This document shows positions 53,359-61,458 of a stretch of DNA of 64,000 nt, piece by piece (within the stretch, counting starts at the first letter, position 1; each line of letters begins with the position of its first letter). This DNA is from Gordonia sputi NBRC 100414 (GTDB lineage: Bacteria; Actinomycetota; Actinomycetes; Mycobacteriales; Mycobacteriaceae). Position numbers and translations under genes: made by a program. A model generated the notes under the pieces. The model was given only the letters and a program-made list of their open reading frames with translations. It was not told the origin of the DNA and ran no database searches. The stretch is taken from positions 124,001-188,000 of the forward strand of contig NZ_BAFC01000022.1 of assembly GCF_000248055.1 (NCBI RefSeq), written 5' to 3'.

Positions 53359-54625
53359 ATGCTGACAGCGTTGGCGCTGCTTCTCGGAACGGCACTCGTG
53401 TGCGGAGCGATCGCGCGTCGACTCGGATTCCCCTCGATGGCAGGCGAATTGGTCGCGGGCGTGCTGCTCGGTCCGTCGGTCCTCGGCATGATGGCACCGC
53501 ACGTCACGGGAGTGGTCGTCAACGCAGACGGCACGCCGACCACGGCGATATCCGCGGTCGGCACGCTCGCCGTGGTGTTGCTCGTCGGACTCGCAGCGAC
53601 GGAACTCGACGGTCCGTTCCTGCGCGGGAACGCGCGCAAGATCGGCGTCATCAGCGGTGTCTCCTTCGTGATTCCGCTCGTCGCAGGCATCGGACTCGGA
53701 CTGGTGCTGCCTGCCCGATATCTCGGCGACGGTACGAACACGGGTGACGGCACGAGCACAACAGAATTCGCGGTTCTGCTCGGTGTCGCGATGTCGGTCA
53801 GTGCGATTCCCGTGATCGCCCGGATCCTCGGAGATCTGGACCTGCTGCGGACGAGGCTCGGTCGGCTCATCCTGTCGGCGGGCACTCTCACCGACCTTGC
53901 CGCCTGGGTGGCGCTCGCGGCGGTGTCAGCCATGGTCACCGTGGGGTTGCGCGGCTGGCACCTGCCGTTGACGCTGGTGGCGATGATCGGTTCGATTGCC
54001 GTGGCGCTTGTCGCGCGACCGGTGATCGGACGTCTGCTGACCCGCTTGGAATCCGGTGGCCACGATGCGCAGTCGGCAGCGGTGATGGTGATCACGATGG
54101 TCGCCGGCCGCGGCGACCGACGCGATGCATCTCGAGGCTGTTCTCGGCGCACTGCTCGCCGGGATCGCCTGTGGTCGACGTCCCGAGCGCGTCGTGGCGC
54201 CGCTCCGCTTGGTCACCACGGCTGTGCTTGCGCCGGTGTTCCTCGCCTCGGCCGGCCTACACGTCGACCTGAGGGCTCTCGCTTCTCCGGGTGTAGCCGG
54301 AGTGGCGGTCGGCGTGATCGCCGTCGCCGTCGTCGCCAAGCTGCTTGGCGGCTACCTCGGGGCTCGCCTCGCGCGATTGTCCCGGTGGGAGTCGATGGCG
54401 GTCGGAAGCGGACTCAACGCTCGCGGGGTCGTCGAGATCATCATCGCAACAACAGGATTGAGTCTCGGAATCTTCAGCGAGGAGACCTACATGATCGTCG
54501 TCGTCATGGCGGTGGTCACGTCGGTGATGGCCGGACCGATGGTCGCGGCCGCAGCACGACGATGCCGCCCGGACGCCGGCAGGTCAGACCTCGTCGGTGC
54601 CGAGAGCGCGCAGCACGGTACGTAG
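53359..54625 (+). pseudogene. cation/proton antiporter (CPA2/Kef type), frameshifted
   Basis: A sodium/potassium-proton exchanger with about twelve helices, split between two frames. The first part (from ATG 53359) runs MLTALALLLGTALVCGAIAR through the antiporter segments GELVAGVLLGPSVLG and VAMSVSAIPVIARILGDL to VITMVAG near 54105. The rest (DAMHLEAVLGALLAGIACGR to 54625) is one frame over. Removing a single base in the GGCCGCGGCG run at about 54105-54114 restores VAGAATDAMHLEAV, so this is a one-base insertion or a sequencing error. The repaired protein would have about 421 residues. It follows the halogenase by 16 bases, so belongs to the same operon, and its end overlaps the 3' end of entC by 42 bases. 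Role in siderophore export or halide/pH balance is speculative. Confidence 0.8.
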
Positions 54626-55828
54626 CTTGGCCGTGGTCTCCGCCACTTCCGCGTCGGGATCGGAGTCGGCAACGATCCCGCCACCCGCCCAGGTCGCCAG
54701 AGCTCCTGTGCGCGAGTCGATTTCGCCGCATCGGATAGCCACGAGCCACTCGCCGTCCCCGGGGGTCAGGCCGTCGGGCCCGCGCAGTACTCCCGGGCGG
54801 TCGTCAGGAGAGAGACTTCCGACGCACCAGCCGACTGCGCCGCCGTAGAAACCGCGGTCGCCCTCCGTCGCGAGGATGTACTCCCTGGCTGCGCCGGTGG
54901 GAGTTCCGCACACCGCAGGTGTGGGATGCACGGCGATCGCGAGGTCGAGAGCCGTTGTCGACGGGTCGGCGAGCTCGCCGACGATCGGCGTCCCCAGGTG
55001 CCACATCGACGACGTGCCCACGATGCTTGGCGCATCGGGTACGTCGAGTCGGGTGCACAGCGGTGCGAGCGCGCTGCGCAGAGCATCGATAACGAAACGG
55101 TGCTCGTCGAGATCCTTCGCCGATGAGTTCAGCGTCGCGGCGCGCTCGGCGTCGACGCTGGGGTCGTGATGCCGTGGCGTGGAACCGGCGAGCGGGTGAG
55201 CGCTCACCTGACGTCCGCGTCGTCGTACGAGTACCTCGGGACTCGCGCCCACGAGATGTCGGCCTCGGTAGGCGTCTCCCGCGGGAGTGAGCTCTGTGCG
55301 GAAGAGTCCCGAATGCGGGTTCTGTGCGGCGAGGGCGGCCAGGAACACCTCCGGTGTCAACCTTGGCGTGGTGTGCAACAACAGCTTTCGTGCGAGCACC
55401 ACCTTGGCCAGCGGAGTGGTCGAGTCGGCGAGCACTGTGACCGCTGCTGCGACCCTGGCACGGTGTTCTTCGCGGAGCGGTTCCGCCGCGACCACGCGGG
55501 CTTCAGTGATCGGGCCCGCTGCCGTGGCTGGCCTTGGTGCGGGCCAGGAGTTCGGCGGCACGTCGAAGCGGATGTGTGCGGGGGCGGTCAGCGCGCTCGG
55601 TGCGTCTGTGTTGAATGCGAGAGCACCGACGATCGCTGAGTGCTCGCCCCGTGCGAGTGACTCGGCTGCGCGCGAGGGATCGTCGAACGAAGCCACAGCA
55701 CCGCTGGCAGAACAGTGATAGTCGAGTCCGTAGACCTCGAAATGGTCTGCGGCGGCGGTTGATTCGTCGATGAGCGCCGAATGCGCGTCGGAACCGTCCA
55801 CGGGCCCTGGCGAGGTCGAAAGTGTCAT
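54584..55828 (-). CDS. entC: isochorismate synthase
   Basis: Converts chorismate to isochorismate, the first step towards 2,3-dihydroxybenzoate. It has 414 residues, starting at ATG 55828 behind GGAGG. Chorismate-enzyme signatures are LAKVVLARKLLL, PHSGLFRTEL, LVGASPEVLVRRRGRQVSAH PLAGS and later AVHPTPAVCGTPTGAAREYI with YGGAVGW and IRCGEI (Mg-binding Glu). The set fits EntC/DhbC. Salicylate synthases of the MbtI type are related, but entA and entB in the locus fit isochorismate as product. It is divergent from the N-hydroxylase, with an iron box between them. Confidence 0.93.
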   Translation of the reverse strand: MTLSTSPGPVDGSDAHSALIDESTAAADHFEVYGLDYHCSASGAVASFDDPSRAAESLARGEHSAIVGALAFNTDAPSALTAPAHIRFDVPPNSWPAPRPATAAGPITEARVVAAEPLREEHRARVAAAVTVLADSTTPLAKVVLARKLLLHTTPRLTPEVFLAALAAQNPHSGLFRTELTPAGDAYRGRHLVGASPEVLVRRRGRQVSAHPLAGSTPRHHDPSVDAERAATLNSSAKDLDEHRFVIDALRSALAPLCTRLDVPDAPSIVGTSSMWHLGTPIVGELADPSTTALDLAIAVHPTPAVCGTPTGAAREYILATEGDRGFYGGAVGWCVGSLSPDDRPGVLRGPDGLTPGDGEWLVAIRCGEIDSRTGALATWAGGGIVADSDPDAEVAETTAKLRTVLRALGTDEV

Positions 55829-55933
55829 GGTGCCGGTCGTCCTCCTCGTTCGATGCGGACTCGGTGTGTGCTGATGCCTGCTGATGTGTGCGAGGTTTCG
55901 CGTCGCGGGGGGTACATGAACGCAAGCTGATGA

Positions 55934-55952
55934 TTAGGTTAGACTCACCTAG
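55934..55952. promoter_or_regulatory. IdeR/DtxR iron box between entC and the N-hydroxylase
   Basis: TTAGGTTAGACTCACCTAG matches the iron-box consensus at 16 of 19 positions; its left half is perfect. It lies 106 bases from the entC start and 53 bases from the hydroxylase start, in the only gap between these divergent genes (55829-56004), and so can control both. Confidence 0.88.
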
Positions 55953-56004
55953 CATTGCGTGCGGCATTGGCCCACGGAAATCACGACGATCTAGGGAGTG
56001 GCGC

Positions 56005-57339
56005 GTGTGTAGTGAGCGGAACTCCGAACTCGATATCGCTGGCATCGGATTCGGACCGTCGAACCTGGCTTTGGCCATCGCGGTCGAGGAGTACAACGAC
56101 AAGTGCGCGGTACGCAACGACAACGGCACGGCACGCGATGGTGGCATCCAGGCCCGGTTCTTCGAGAGGAAGTCCCAGTTCGGGTGGCATCCCGGCATGC
56201 TCCTGCCCGGAGCGACGATGCAGGTGTCGTTTCTCAAAGATTTGGTGACGCAACGTAATACGTCGAGTTCGTACTCGTTTCTGAGCTACCTCAACGAGCA
56301 CGATCGTCTGGGCCACTTCATCAATCGTCAGGATTTCTTCCCACTGCGCGTCGAATTCCACGACTACCTCCGGTGGGCGGCGGAACGCGTGTCGGTACCG
56401 GTCGACTACGGCTCGGAGATCAGCTCGGTCACGTTCGCCGACGGCGCGTTCGACATCGCCTCGACGTCGGGCGAGAGCGTGCGGGCGCGAAACCTGGTCC
56501 TCGGCGGAGGGTTGCGGGCGAAGCTGCCCGCAGGTGTCGTCGCAGGCCCGCGGGTATTTCACAACCATCACGTGCTTCCCAACCTGGCCAAGCTCCCGCC
56601 CCTGACGCACCGCAGGTTCGCCGTGATCGGCGCGGGTCAGAGTGCCGCGGAGGTTGCTGCCTTTCTGCACGAAACGACCGGCGCCGAAGTGCACGCCGTT
56701 TTCTCCAAGTACGGCTACACGCCGGCCGACGACAGTCCCTATGCCAATCGCATCTTCGACGCCGAGGCCGTCGACGAGTACTTCACGGCTGAGCCGGCGT
56801 GGCGCGACCGTCTGCTCCAGTACCACCGCAGCACGAACTACTCGGCGGTCGATCCGGTCCTGATCCAGGACCTGTACGGACGCGAGTACACCGAGCGCGT
56901 ATCGGGCAATCGCCGCCTCTTTGTACACGGCGCGACCGAGGTCACTGACCTCGACGAGACCGACGACGTCGCACGGCTGCGCATCGCGCACCGCACGACG
57001 GGTGAGGTCATCGACCTCGACTGCGACGCCGTCGTGTTCGCGACCGGATTCGAGCCGACGCCTGTCGCGGACATGCTCGGCGATCTGGCTGCGCACTGTG
57101 CGGCCGATCAACACGGCCGACCCGTACTCGACCGCGCGTACCGGCTGCAGACCTCCCCGGAGATCACCGGGCAGATCTTCGTACAGGGCAACTCAGAACA
57201 CACACACGGGCTCACGTCGACGCTACTGTCGAATGTGGCCATCCGATCGGGGGAGATCCTCGACGCCGTCGTGGGTCGCGGATCGAACCAACCGCTCCCG
57301 ACGGCCGTACCCGTTGGCCATAGCGCTTCTGGCGCTTGA
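56005..57339 (+). CDS. L-ornithine/L-lysine N-monooxygenase
   Basis: FAD- and NADPH-dependent hydroxylase of a side-chain amine, giving the N-hydroxy group of a hydroxamate iron ligand. It has 444 residues with the GTG at 56005 behind AGGGAG. The FAD loop is IAGIGFGPSNLALAIA; LLPGATMQVSFLKDLVTQRN is a family signature; the NADPH loop is FAVIGAGQSAAEVA; FATGFEPTPV and GLTSTLLSNVAIRSG complete the pattern. Because A domain 4 of NRPS 3 has a hydroxyornithine-type pocket, ornithine is the likelier substrate. The next gene overlaps or abuts, forming an operon with the siderophore-interacting protein. No acyl- or formyltransferase for the N-hydroxy group is nearby. Confidence 0.93.
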   Translation: MCSERNSELDIAGIGFGPSNLALAIAVEEYNDKCAVRNDNGTARDGGIQARFFERKSQFGWHPGMLLPGATMQVSFLKDLVTQRNTSSSYSFLSYLNEHDRLGHFINRQDFFPLRVEFHDYLRWAAERVSVPVDYGSEISSVTFADGAFDIASTSGESVRARNLVLGGGLRAKLPAGVVAGPRVFHNHHVLPNLAKLPPLTHRRFAVIGAGQSAAEVAAFLHETTGAEVHAVFSKYGYTPADDSPYANRIFDAEAVDEYFTAEPAWRDRLLQYHRSTNYSAVDPVLIQDLYGREYTERVSGNRRLFVHGATEVTDLDETDDVARLRIAHRTTGEVIDLDCDAVVFATGFEPTPVADMLGDLAAHCAADQHGRPVLDRAYRLQTSPEITGQIFVQGNSEHTHGLTSTLLSNVAIRSGEILDAVVGRGSNQPLPTAVPVGHSASGA

Positions 57340-57359
57340 GTTTTCGAGAGGTGAGCAAC

Positions 57360-58229
57360 GTGACCGGCATCGACGCCGCGCAGGGGCAGGATTTGAGTCC
57401 CCATCCGACCGAGATCAAGTTGACCATGTACGACCTGCTGCCACGTACGGTCGAGGTGGTCGAAACCATCGACTCGAGTCCGGACATGCGTCGAGTGCGG
57501 TTCTCCATCAGCGCACCCGAGAGCTTCATCGTGGTGCACATGGCACCCGACGACCACATCAAACTGTTCTTCCCGGATCCGGAGAGCGGCGAGATAGTCA
57601 TGCCGGGCGTCGGCGCCGAGGGTATGCGACTGCCCACCGAGGGTAAGTTCCCGATCTACCGTGACTACACCATTCGGGCCTTCGACCGTGAGAGCGGCGT
57701 ACTCGACATCGATTTCGTGCTGCACGATCACGGTGTCGCCGGAAAATGGGCGGGAACCGCGGTTGCGGGCGATCGACTCGGAATGCTGGGTCCGCGCGGC
57801 TCCCACATTTACCCGACCGGCTACGACTGGTACCTGCTCGGTGCCGACGACACGGCGCTACCTGCTCTCGCACGCTGGTTGGAAGAACTACCCGACGACA
57901 AGCCGGTCATCGCCTTCGCCGAGGTCACCGGATCCGAGACGGAGATCGACCTTCCGCAACGGCCGAACGCCCGGGTGCGCTTCGTCCATCGTGGCGCAGA
58001 TCAGTCGGGCAGGGGCACGAACCTCCTGCGCGCGGTGGAGGAATTGGACCTCCCCGAAGGCAACTTCTACAGCTGGTTCGCGGGTGAAGCGTTGTCGCTC
58101 AAGCCGATTCGACGTCATCTGCGCCGCGAGCTCGGTCGGCCCAAGGACTGCGTCAAGGTCGACGGATACTGGCGCACCGGAACCGTCAACCTCGACCACC
58201 ACGTCGAGGACGACGAGGCGTCGGAGTAG
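57360..58229 (+). CDS. siderophore-interacting protein (ferric-siderophore reductase)
   Basis: A ViuB/SIP-family flavoprotein of 289 residues that reduces ferric siderophore in the cytoplasm to release iron. The FAD-binding beta barrel includes KFPIYRDYTIRAFDRES, with the RxYT flavin motif, and VLHDHGVAGKWAGTAVAGDR. The C-terminal NAD(P)-like half has YLLGADDTALPALARWLEEL and FYSWFAGEALSLKPIRRHLR, then CVKVDGYWRTG, a SIP hallmark. The GTG at 57360 follows GAGAGG; a TTG at 57336 and a GTG at 57351 are alternatives in the same frame. It lies 20 bases after the N-hydroxylase. A hairpin follows its stop. Confidence 0.92.
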   Translation: MTGIDAAQGQDLSPHPTEIKLTMYDLLPRTVEVVETIDSSPDMRRVRFSISAPESFIVVHMAPDDHIKLFFPDPESGEIVMPGVGAEGMRLPTEGKFPIYRDYTIRAFDRESGVLDIDFVLHDHGVAGKWAGTAVAGDRLGMLGPRGSHIYPTGYDWYLLGADDTALPALARWLEELPDDKPVIAFAEVTGSETEIDLPQRPNARVRFVHRGADQSGRGTNLLRAVEELDLPEGNFYSWFAGEALSLKPIRRHLRRELGRPKDCVKVDGYWRTGTVNLDHHVEDDEASE

Positions 58230-58257
58230 CTGCAGCGGGGTACGAGGCACGGGAGTA

Positions 58258-58281
58258 AACCCCGCTCGGGCGAGAGGGGTT
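58258..58281. terminator. bidirectional hairpin terminator
   Basis: Between two convergent genes, AACCCC and GGGGTT pair around CTCG-GG-CGAG with one G/A mismatch, giving a GC-rich hairpin of ten pairs. No T-tract follows. It marks the right edge of the siderophore locus. Confidence 0.6.
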
Positions 58282-58297
58282 CGTCCGGACCCTCCGA

Positions 58298-59248
58298 TCA
58301 ACCGATGAGGGGCGCCAGGGTCTGGCCGAGGAGTGTCACGCGGCCGGGGACGTGTCCGTTGGCGGGAGAGTTGACCGTCACGCCGTCGATTCCGCTCTCC
58401 AGGAGTGTCGAGTAGCGCTCTGCAACCTGTTCGGGACTACCGACGATTGTCGATGCTCGACGTACCTCTGCCGCCGGATTGCGTGCGAGATACGCCTCGA
58501 ATTCAGCGGTGGCCTGCTCCTCTGTGGGCGCAATGCAGGCCGAGGTCTGCGCGGTCACCGTGATCTCCGACCGATCGCGACCAAGCCGTTCGCAGTGAGC
58601 GGCAAGAACGTCGAGCTTTCTCGGGAGATCCTCCGGCGCGGCGATGAGGTTGGACTCGTCGGCGTACTGAGCGACCATCCGCAACGTCTTCTTCTCGCCA
58701 CCGCCACCGATCATCACCGGGATACGGCCAAGTGGCGCAGGGGAATTGATTGCCTCTTCGACCTGATACCACTTGCCGTCGAGTGAGGGCCGCTCGCCGC
58801 GCAACATCGGCAGGATGATCTGCAGTGCTTCTTCGAGCTTCTCGAATCGATCGGTGAAGGTACCGAATTCGAAGCCCAGCGACTGATGCTCGAACTCGAA
58901 CCACCCGGCTCCGATCCCGAGTTGAGCACGACCACCCGATACGACGTCGACCGCGGTGACGCTTTTCGCCAGCAGCGTCGGGTTCCGGTAGGTGTTGCCG
59001 GTGACCAGCGAGGACAGACGCACCCGCGAGGTGTGCTGGGCGAGTGCCGAGAGCAGTGTGTAGCACTCGATCATCGGCTCGTCCGGGGCGCCGAGGATGG
59101 GCAGTTGGTAGAAGTGGTCCATCACGAGGACGGTGTCGAAGCCTGAGTTCTCCGCTTCGAGGGCCTGCGCGACGATGGTGGGGAAGAGCTGGTCGGGTGC
59201 AGTGTCGGGGTAGGTGAAGTTCGGGATCTGGTAGCCGAGTGTCGTCAC
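58298..59248 (-). CDS. LLM-class F420-dependent oxidoreductase
   Basis: A luciferase-like TIM-barrel flavin/F420 enzyme of 316 residues; physiological substrate unknown. Recognisable parts are VTTLGYQIPNFTYPDTAPDQ at the start, FDTVLVMDHFYQLPI, RVRLSSLVTGNTYRNPTLLA, the loop VVSGGRAQLGIGAGWFEFEH and IPVMIGGGGEKKTLRMVAQY, all typical of the F420-binding group of mycolic actinobacteria. The GTG at 59248 is used because upstream residues in the open frame are low-complexity. It starts 10 bases after the nucleoside hydrolase stops, so the two form an operon. Confidence 0.9.
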   Translation of the reverse strand: MTTLGYQIPNFTYPDTAPDQLFPTIVAQALEAENSGFDTVLVMDHFYQLPILGAPDEPMIECYTLLSALAQHTSRVRLSSLVTGNTYRNPTLLAKSVTAVDVVSGGRAQLGIGAGWFEFEHQSLGFEFGTFTDRFEKLEEALQIILPMLRGERPSLDGKWYQVEEAINSPAPLGRIPVMIGGGGEKKTLRMVAQYADESNLIAAPEDLPRKLDVLAAHCERLGRDRSEITVTAQTSACIAPTEEQATAEFEAYLARNPAAEVRRASTIVGSPEQVAERYSTLLESGIDGVTVNSPANGHVPGRVTLLGQTLAPLIG

Positions 59249-59258
59249 CTCGTCGACG

Positions 59259-60293
59259 CTACGCCGAACCACCGACCTGGCGGGCGAGCGAGGCGATCGT
59301 CTCGATGAGGTGATCGAACACGGCATCGACGTCGGTTGCTGTTGCGATTCGCGCATTCGGGGTTCCGCCCCACATGCCGCGCTCGTCGGCAACGGTCATC
59401 CCGCGGGTCAGGGCTCCGGTGAGCTCGACACCGACCTGGGCGGGCACAGTGTCGGCGATCGCGGGGTCGAGCGCGACCATAGCGGCGAACGGATCGTGCA
59501 GATGAGCGAGGTAGCCCTCGTCGTGGGCTTCGTGGAACTCCAGGTAGAAACGCATCGCGTCGACGAGGTGACGCACGACCGCATTGTCGGCAACCGATCG
59601 GATGCCGGCTTCGTCTGTCGGATCGAGATACTCGACGGGACTGCTGCCTGCCGCGGCCGCGAGGCGAACCAGATGATCGGGGAGAAGTGCGACGGTCTCG
59701 GTGAGATCGAGAGGACAGACGATCGGGGCGGGCGCACCGTCGACGCCGAACGCGGCGAAGACCTCGGCGGCGGCCTCCGGGTCGACGGCGATGTTCCACT
59801 CGGCGACAGGCGTGGTGTTGCCGTGGACATGAAACGCGCCACCCATGATGACCAGCCGACGCAGTCGTCGTGGCAGGCTCGGGTCGCGTCGTATCGCGGT
59901 GGCAAGCGACGTGAGTGGTCCGGTGACCAGCCCGACCAATTCTCCGTCGTGTGCCTGAGCGGCGTCGAGCCAGGCGTCTGCTGCGTCCGTGTCGGCGACG
60001 ACGAGATCGGATGTGGGCAACTCTGCGTATCCGACGCCCAGCGGTCCGTGTGTGTCCTCGGTGGTCATCAGTGGTGCGACGAGCGGACCGTCGGGTCCGC
60101 GATGTACCGGAATCTCGCCTCGCTCGCACAGCGACAACCAGGCCAGGTTGTTGGCGGCGACCACGTCGACCGGGACGTTGCCCGCGGTACTCGCGATCCC
60201 CACGATGTCGACATCGGTGCGGGCAAGTAGGTACAGCAGTGCGACCGAATCGTCGATACCGGTGTCGCAGTCGAAGAACAGTCGCTGGGTCAC
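59259..60293 (-). CDS. inosine/uridine-preferring nucleoside hydrolase
   Basis: Calcium-dependent enzyme that splits the N-glycosidic bond of ribonucleosides for salvage. It has 344 residues beginning with a GTG and the family signature LFFDCDTGIDDSVALLYLLA (DxDxGxDD, Ca2+ ligands). ASTAGNVPVDVVAANNLAWL, VGLVTGPLTSLATAI and RRLVIMGGAFHVHGNTTPVA with AEWNIAVDPEAA are also characteristic; the late active-site His is probably in HDPFAAMVALDP. Substrate range cannot be read from sequence. It is divergent from the mechanosensitive channel gene. Confidence 0.92.
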   Translation of the reverse strand: MTQRLFFDCDTGIDDSVALLYLLARTDVDIVGIASTAGNVPVDVVAANNLAWLSLCERGEIPVHRGPDGPLVAPLMTTEDTHGPLGVGYAELPTSDLVVADTDAADAWLDAAQAHDGELVGLVTGPLTSLATAIRRDPSLPRRLRRLVIMGGAFHVHGNTTPVAEWNIAVDPEAAAEVFAAFGVDGAPAPIVCPLDLTETVALLPDHLVRLAAAAGSSPVEYLDPTDEAGIRSVADNAVVRHLVDAMRFYLEFHEAHDEGYLAHLHDPFAAMVALDPAIADTVPAQVGVELTGALTRGMTVADERGMWGGTPNARIATATDVDAVFDHLIETIASLARQVGGSA

Positions 60294-60338
60294 GACACAA
60301 TTCTGATGGATTCACGACGGATACGTACGGTCGGGTTC

Positions 60339-61280
60339 ATGGCAACGTACACAACGGCTTTCGAATGGACGGAGACAAATCGGGAATGGCTGATCGAGAA
60401 CCCGATCAGGATCGTGGGGTACGTGATCGTTGCGCTGGTGGTGCGGTTCGTATGTAACCGGCTCATCGACCGCGTCACACGGCGTCCACCAGGGGAGAGG
60501 GCCGAACGCGGAGGGAAGGGTTCGACGCCGCTGCTGCTGCGCCACCTGCGTGACCGCGCACCTTCTGGAGCCAGCAGGGCAGTGATCAACCAGCGACGCT
60601 CGCAACGGGCCCGCACCATCGGTTCGGTGTTGAAGTCGGTTGTGTCGATCGTGCTTCTCACCTGGGCGGCGCTGGCGATACTGTCCGTTCTGGGTGTGAA
60701 TATCGCGCCGTTCATCGCCTCCGCAGGTGTGATCGGCCTCGCCATTGGATTCGGCGCTCAGAATCTCGTGCGCGACTTCGTGACGGGGATTTTCATGCTG
60801 CTCGAGGATCAGTACGGGGTCGGTGACGTTGTCGATCTCGGCGAGGCCGTGGGGGAGGTCGAATCGGTCGGTCTTCGGATCACCACGGTGCGCGACGTCG
60901 ACGGCACGCTCTGGTTTGTGCGCAACGGGGAGATTGCGCGCGTCGGCAACATGAGCCAGGAGTATGCGGTTGCCCGCGTCGAACTGCCTGTCGCGCTCAC
61001 CGCGGATGTCGACAGGGCACAGGAAGTGGCACTCACCGCTGCGCACGCCGCAGTGGAGTCGGATGCGCTCTCCGAGCATGTGACCGGCGAACCCGACATG
61101 CTCGGCGTGCAGGAACTCTCTGCCGATCAACTGATCCTGCGAATGACGGTCACCACAAAGCCCAACTCGCAGTGGAAAGTTCAGCGGACACTGCGCCGCG
61201 AGATCCTGCGGGCCTACGACGAGCATGGAATCGAATTGCCGTATCCGCGGGGCCAATTGCTCACCGCGTCACCGAACTAG
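60339..61280 (+). CDS. MscS-type mechanosensitive channel
   Basis: Small-conductance mechanosensitive channel-like protein of 313 residues, predicted to relieve osmotic pressure. Helices lie near IRIVGYVIVALVVRFVCNRL and SVVSIVLLTWAALAILSVLG, then the pore helix FIASAGVIGLAIGFGAQNLV with the Gly/Ala packing of MscS. The soluble beta domain follows (DVVDLGEAVGEVESVGLRIT; DGTLWFVRNGEIARVGNMSQ). The ATG at 60339 is preferred, leaving 45 bases for divergent promoters; an in-frame ATG at 60306 would leave only 12. Its stop lies close to the converging HNH gene. Confidence 0.92.
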   Translation: MATYTTAFEWTETNREWLIENPIRIVGYVIVALVVRFVCNRLIDRVTRRPPGERAERGGKGSTPLLLRHLRDRAPSGASRAVINQRRSQRARTIGSVLKSVVSIVLLTWAALAILSVLGVNIAPFIASAGVIGLAIGFGAQNLVRDFVTGIFMLLEDQYGVGDVVDLGEAVGEVESVGLRITTVRDVDGTLWFVRNGEIARVGNMSQEYAVARVELPVALTADVDRAQEVALTAAHAAVESDALSEHVTGEPDMLGVQELSADQLILRMTVTTKPNSQWKVQRTLRREILRAYDEHGIELPYPRGQLLTASPN

Positions 61281-61458
61281 CGGCAGCAGGGGCTTGGCAC
61301 TCGAGGCTGGGCGACCGATCGAGCGACCACGTCTGCCCCGCCACCGGGGTGTGGTGGCGGGGTGTGGACGGGTTGCGGCACAACCTGATTCGACGGCTCG
61401 CCCGGCTAGTTGGGCTAGCGTGTCGGCCGGGTTGGCGCGGTGGTCGGGTGACCGTTGG

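Noticed and set aside
61269..61458. unshifted C-terminal extension of the HNH protein
   Set aside because: It overlaps the channel gene and has codon use unlike the rest; the neighbouring frame gives a better tail.
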